Of a stretch of DNA of 7,623 nucleotides, positions 6,411 through 7,623 are shown one piece after another. The DNA comes from Nanohaloarchaea archaeon PL-Br10_U2g27. Lineage in GTDB: Archaea; Nanohalarchaeota; Nanosalinia; Nanosalinales; Nanosalinaceae. The notes under the pieces were generated by a model, which was not told the DNA's origin, did not search any database, and saw nothing but the letters and a program-made list of their open reading frames with translations. The stretch is taken from positions 1 through 7,623 of the forward strand of contig LKMX01000033.1 of assembly GCA_001564035.1 (NCBI GenBank). The letters are read 5' to 3'. The translations under genes and the position numbers were made by a program. Position 1 is the first letter of the stretch; each line of letters begins with the position of its first letter.

Positions 6411-6420
6411 TATTATAAAC
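6411..6420 (-). promoter_or_regulatory. TATA box of the unknown-cdc48 operon
   Basis: The minus strand reads GTTTATAATA just after a run of six A residues, a good BRE/TATA arrangement. Its centre is 30 nt before the ATG at 6386, predicting a leader of only a few nt. It lies back to back with the radB promoter in a 108-nt divergent spacer. Confidence 0.6.
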
Positions 6421-6460
6421 TTTTTTGTTTACGTGAGTAAAAAACAGGTTTTGTTTCTCA

Positions 6461-6473
6461 ACCCGATTTAAGC
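6461..6473 (+). promoter_or_regulatory. BRE/TATA promoter of radB
   Basis: ACCCGATTTAAGC contains TTTAAG at 6467-6472, resembling haloarchaeal TATA boxes. Its centre is 25-26 nt before the GTG start at 6495, so transcription would begin at the start codon and the mRNA would be leaderless, in keeping with the lack of a Shine-Dalgarno site. Confidence 0.55.
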
Positions 6474-6494
6474 TTTGATCACAAATAGTACTAT

Positions 6495-7178
6495 GTGGAA
6501 GTAAAAAGAGTCTCGACCGGGTCAACACTCTTAGATGACTTGTTGAACGGAGGCCTGGAGAAAGGAGTAATCACCAATATATACGGAGAATCGGGCACTG
6601 GTAAAACCAATCTCTGCGTTCAAGCAGCAGCTACAGTAGCTGAGAAAGGAGGGAAGGTTGCATATATAGATACAGAAGGAGGGTTTTCTCCTGAACGAGT
6701 TGCCCAGGTATCCTCGGAAAAGGCCTTGGAGAATATTTTGGTAAAGAATCCTGTCGAGTTTTCGGAACAGAGAGAAGTTATCAATAACTTGGAGCAAGTC
6801 GTTGCTAAAGAAAACGTCGAGCTAGTGGTGGTCGACTCCGCAGTATCTTTATACCGGTTAAAAGTAAACGGTGATAATGCTTCCAAAATCAATCAGAACC
6901 TGTCAAAACAGCTTTCAGAACTCTCAAAAATAGCAAGGAAACACGAAATACCTGTGATAATAACTAACCAGGTTTACACAAGCTTCGATGAAGAAGAACT
7001 TGAGCTTGTAGGCCGTGACGTGCCGAAATACTGGTCAAAATGCTTGCTAAAACTTTCAGACGGTAAAAGCAGAGAAATAGAGGTCTCGAAACATCGTTCT
7101 CTTCCCAGAGGCCTGTCAAAACAGTTCAGCATTACAAATGATGGTATTGTAGAAGCCAAGAAAAAAGGACTTTTCTAA
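6495..7178 (+). CDS. radB: RadB, archaeal RecA/Rad51-family recombination protein
   Basis: RadB is the short archaeal RadA paralogue that assists RadA in homologous recombination and repair. The 227 residues consist of one RecA-type ATPase core and lack the N-terminal helix-hairpin-helix domain of RadA, as is typical. Visible motifs: STGSTLLDDLLNGGLE at the start, Walker A GESGTGKT (31-38), YIDTEGGFSPER (58-68), Walker B LVVVDS (110-115), ITNQVYTSF (156-164), and the C-terminal segment VSKHRSLPRG (198-206), which is common in RadB. The start is GTG; an ATG two bases upstream (6493) is in another frame and meets a stop after three codons, and an in-frame TAG lies at 6486. A TATA box at the right distance supports a leaderless mRNA. 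It is divergent from the cdc48 operon. A T6 tract follows its stop by 6 nt. Three AGGCCT sites are inside. Confidence 0.93.
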   Translation: MEVKRVSTGSTLLDDLLNGGLEKGVITNIYGESGTGKTNLCVQAAATVAEKGGKVAYIDTEGGFSPERVAQVSSEKALENILVKNPVEFSEQREVINNLEQVVAKENVELVVVDSAVSLYRLKVNGDNASKINQNLSKQLSELSKIARKHEIPVIITNQVYTSFDEEELELVGRDVPKYWSKCLLKLSDGKSREIEVSKHRSLPRGLSKQFSITNDGIVEAKKKGLF

Positions 7179-7183
7179 CACTG

Positions 7184-7192
7184 CTTTTTTAA
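7184..7192 (+). promoter_or_regulatory. T-tract: radB terminator and/or promoter box for the pheA leader
   Basis: CTTTTTTAA starts 6 nt after the radB stop. Six T residues suit archaeal termination. The same box is centred about 28 nt before the ATG at 7216, which would make it the TATA element of a transcript that begins at that ATG and continues into pheA. Both readings are by spacing only. Confidence 0.35.
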
Positions 7193-7215
7193 CAATGTCA
7201 AAAACAACTCTCTGC

Positions 7216-7296
7216 ATGAGCTCTAAAACAAAAAACTGTAAAACAGCAAGAAACGACGTCATAATGATTCAGGCCTCGAAAGGGTGCTTACGATGA
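7216..7296 (+). CDS. Possible 26-codon upstream ORF of pheA
   Basis: A short open frame lies wholly in the leader before pheA and ends in TGA overlapping the pheA ATG as ATGA. Its product would be small and basic (begins MSSKTKNCKTAR, ends SKGCLR), with two Cys. An in-frame ATG at 7195 would extend it to 33 residues. It has no Phe codon, so a classical phenylalanine attenuation peptide is not supported. The TATA-like T-tract at 7184-7192 would make the 7216 ATG leaderless. It contains one AGGCCT site (7271). The ORF could easily be chance in a 114-nt spacer; what raises it is the exact coupling overlap. Confidence 0.3.
   Translation: MSSKTKNCKTARNDVIMIQASKGCLR
7282..7286 (+). promoter_or_regulatory. 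Shine-Dalgarno site of pheA
   Basis: GGGTG ends 6 nt before the ATG at 7293 and supports that start. Its presence implies a transcript with a leader, in contrast with radB. Confidence 0.55.
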
Positions 7297-7623
7297 AAGT
7301 AGCGCTTCTAGGCCCTGAAGGCACGTATACACACGAAGCAGCTTTGGAGTACTTTGGAACTTTTGAACCAGTCTGGTGCGAATCCATAACAGAAGTATTT
7401 GAATCCGATACAGAAACGAAGTTTGTACCGGTTGAGAACTCTCTAGGCGGAGGGGTCAGAGATACTGTAGACATGCTGAGAGAAAAAGGCGAAACTGTCA
7501 CAGGAGAGGTAAAAATTGCGATAAACCACTGCCTTATCTCCGAAACAGATCTAGAAGATATAAAAACAGTGAAATCTCATCCTCAGGCCTTAGCACAGTG
7601 CAAGAAACTTATAGAGGAGCATG
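7293..7623 (+). CDS. pheA: Prephenate dehydratase, N-terminal part (runs off the window)
   Basis: Prephenate dehydratase converts prephenate to phenylpyruvate, the step committed to phenylalanine. The window holds the first 110 residues. Diagnostic segments are VALLGPEGTYTHEAA (3-17), PVENSLGGGV (46-55), INHCLI (77-82) and SHPQALAQC (95-103), all standard for the catalytic domain. The TRDT active-site motif and any regulatory ACT domain would lie beyond the window's end and cannot be assessed. The start is set by the first residues matching the family (MKVALLGPEGTY) and by a GGGTG ribosome site. It stands on the same strand as radB, separated by 114 nt that contains a T-tract and a possible upstream ORF. 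One AGGCCT site is inside this part. Confidence 0.93.
   Translation, partial: MKVALLGPEGTYTHEAALEYFGTFEPVWCESITEVFESDTETKFVPVENSLGGGVRDTVDMLREKGETVTGEVKIAINHCLISETDLEDIKTVKSHPQALAQCKKLIEEH

Larger units (their letters stand above)
97..7590. repeat. Highly iterated palindrome AGGCCT (34 copies)
   Basis: First bases of the copies I counted: 97, 280, 469, 560, 764, 818, 1021, 1266, 1371, 1589, 1920, 2107, 2173, 2200, 2350, 2362, 3183, 3373, 3409, 3981, 4141, 4171, 4601, 4993, 5417, 5626, 5855, 5888, 6295, 6551, 6721, 7109, 7271, 7585. A uniform model predicts about 1.9. Copies per gene: malic enzyme 7, map 5, membrane protein 4, DsbA-like 3, cdc48 9, unknown 1, radB 3, pheA 1, and one in the radB-pheA spacer. 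Only 12 other GGCC sites were found. The copies occupy all three codon phases and the flanks show no further consensus. Mean spacing is near 225 bp, with a minimum of 12 bp and the longest gap from 2368 to 3182. Function unknown; comparable in kind to HIP1 of cyanobacteria. Confidence 0.9.

Noticed and set aside
6493..6504. ATG at 6493 as the radB start
   Set aside because: It is out of frame with RadB and meets TAA after three codons; the overlapping GTG at 6495 is the in-frame start.
6531..7159. Minus-strand open frames opposite radB
   Set aside because: Antisense to a clear RadB with intact Walker motifs.
7216..7296. Classical phenylalanine attenuator leader peptide
   Set aside because: The frame contains no Phe codons and no convincing alternative terminator/antiterminator stems.
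7259..7501. Minus-strand open frame opposite the start of pheA
   Set aside because: The plus strand encodes an unambiguous prephenate dehydratase N-terminus here.
1..7623. CTAG depletion or excess
   Set aside because: CTAG is common by eye and seems near chance; I did not count it exactly and see no special pattern.
1..7623. tRNA genes, CRISPR arrays, insertion sequences or long repeats
   Set aside because: No cloverleaf, regularly spaced long repeats, transposase or terminal inverted repeats were found; AGGCCT copies are too short and irregularly spaced to be a CRISPR array.

Overview
The window looks like chromosomal DNA of a halophilic archaeon of moderate GC content (roughly mid-40s by eye), most like a nanohaloarchaeon or other DPANN relative. 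Archaeal markers are a two-domain Cdc48/VAT AAA ATPase, a RadB recombinase paralogue, a type II methionine aminopeptidase, and TATA boxes about 25-30 nt upstream of start codons. Acid-rich stretches, especially the extracellular part of the thiol oxidoreductase, suggest a halophile. The lineage is inference; no rRNA or other decisive marker is present.

Layout. Plus strand, 36-2115: a complete malic enzyme and a complete methionine aminopeptidase. Minus strand, 6386 down to 2112: a 113-residue unknown protein overlapping the cdc48 start by 4 nt, then cdc48, then (behind a hairpin and its own TATA box) a membrane-anchored DsbA-like protein and a small four-helix membrane protein with a CXXC motif inside the membrane. 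The last gene meets the aminopeptidase gene tail to tail, with interleaved stop codons. Plus strand, from 6495: radB, then the 5' part of a prephenate dehydratase gene that runs off the window and may be preceded by a short upstream ORF ending in an ATGA overlap.

How the genes work together. The unknown-cdc48 pair is probably one translationally coupled protein-quality-control operon. The DsbA-like and CXXC membrane genes probably form an envelope thiol-redox pair. Malic enzyme, aminopeptidase, RadB and PheA are separate housekeeping functions. No mobile element, CRISPR array, tRNA or rRNA was seen, and no gene-free stretch exceeds 300 bases.

The strongest unexplained signal is not a gene. 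The palindrome AGGCCT occurs 34 times in 7.6 kb, where about 2 are expected by chance. It accounts for 34 of the 46 GGCC sites I found, occurs in all three codon phases, on genes of both strands and in a spacer, and has no evident wider consensus. It behaves like a highly iterated palindrome comparable in kind to cyanobacterial HIP1.
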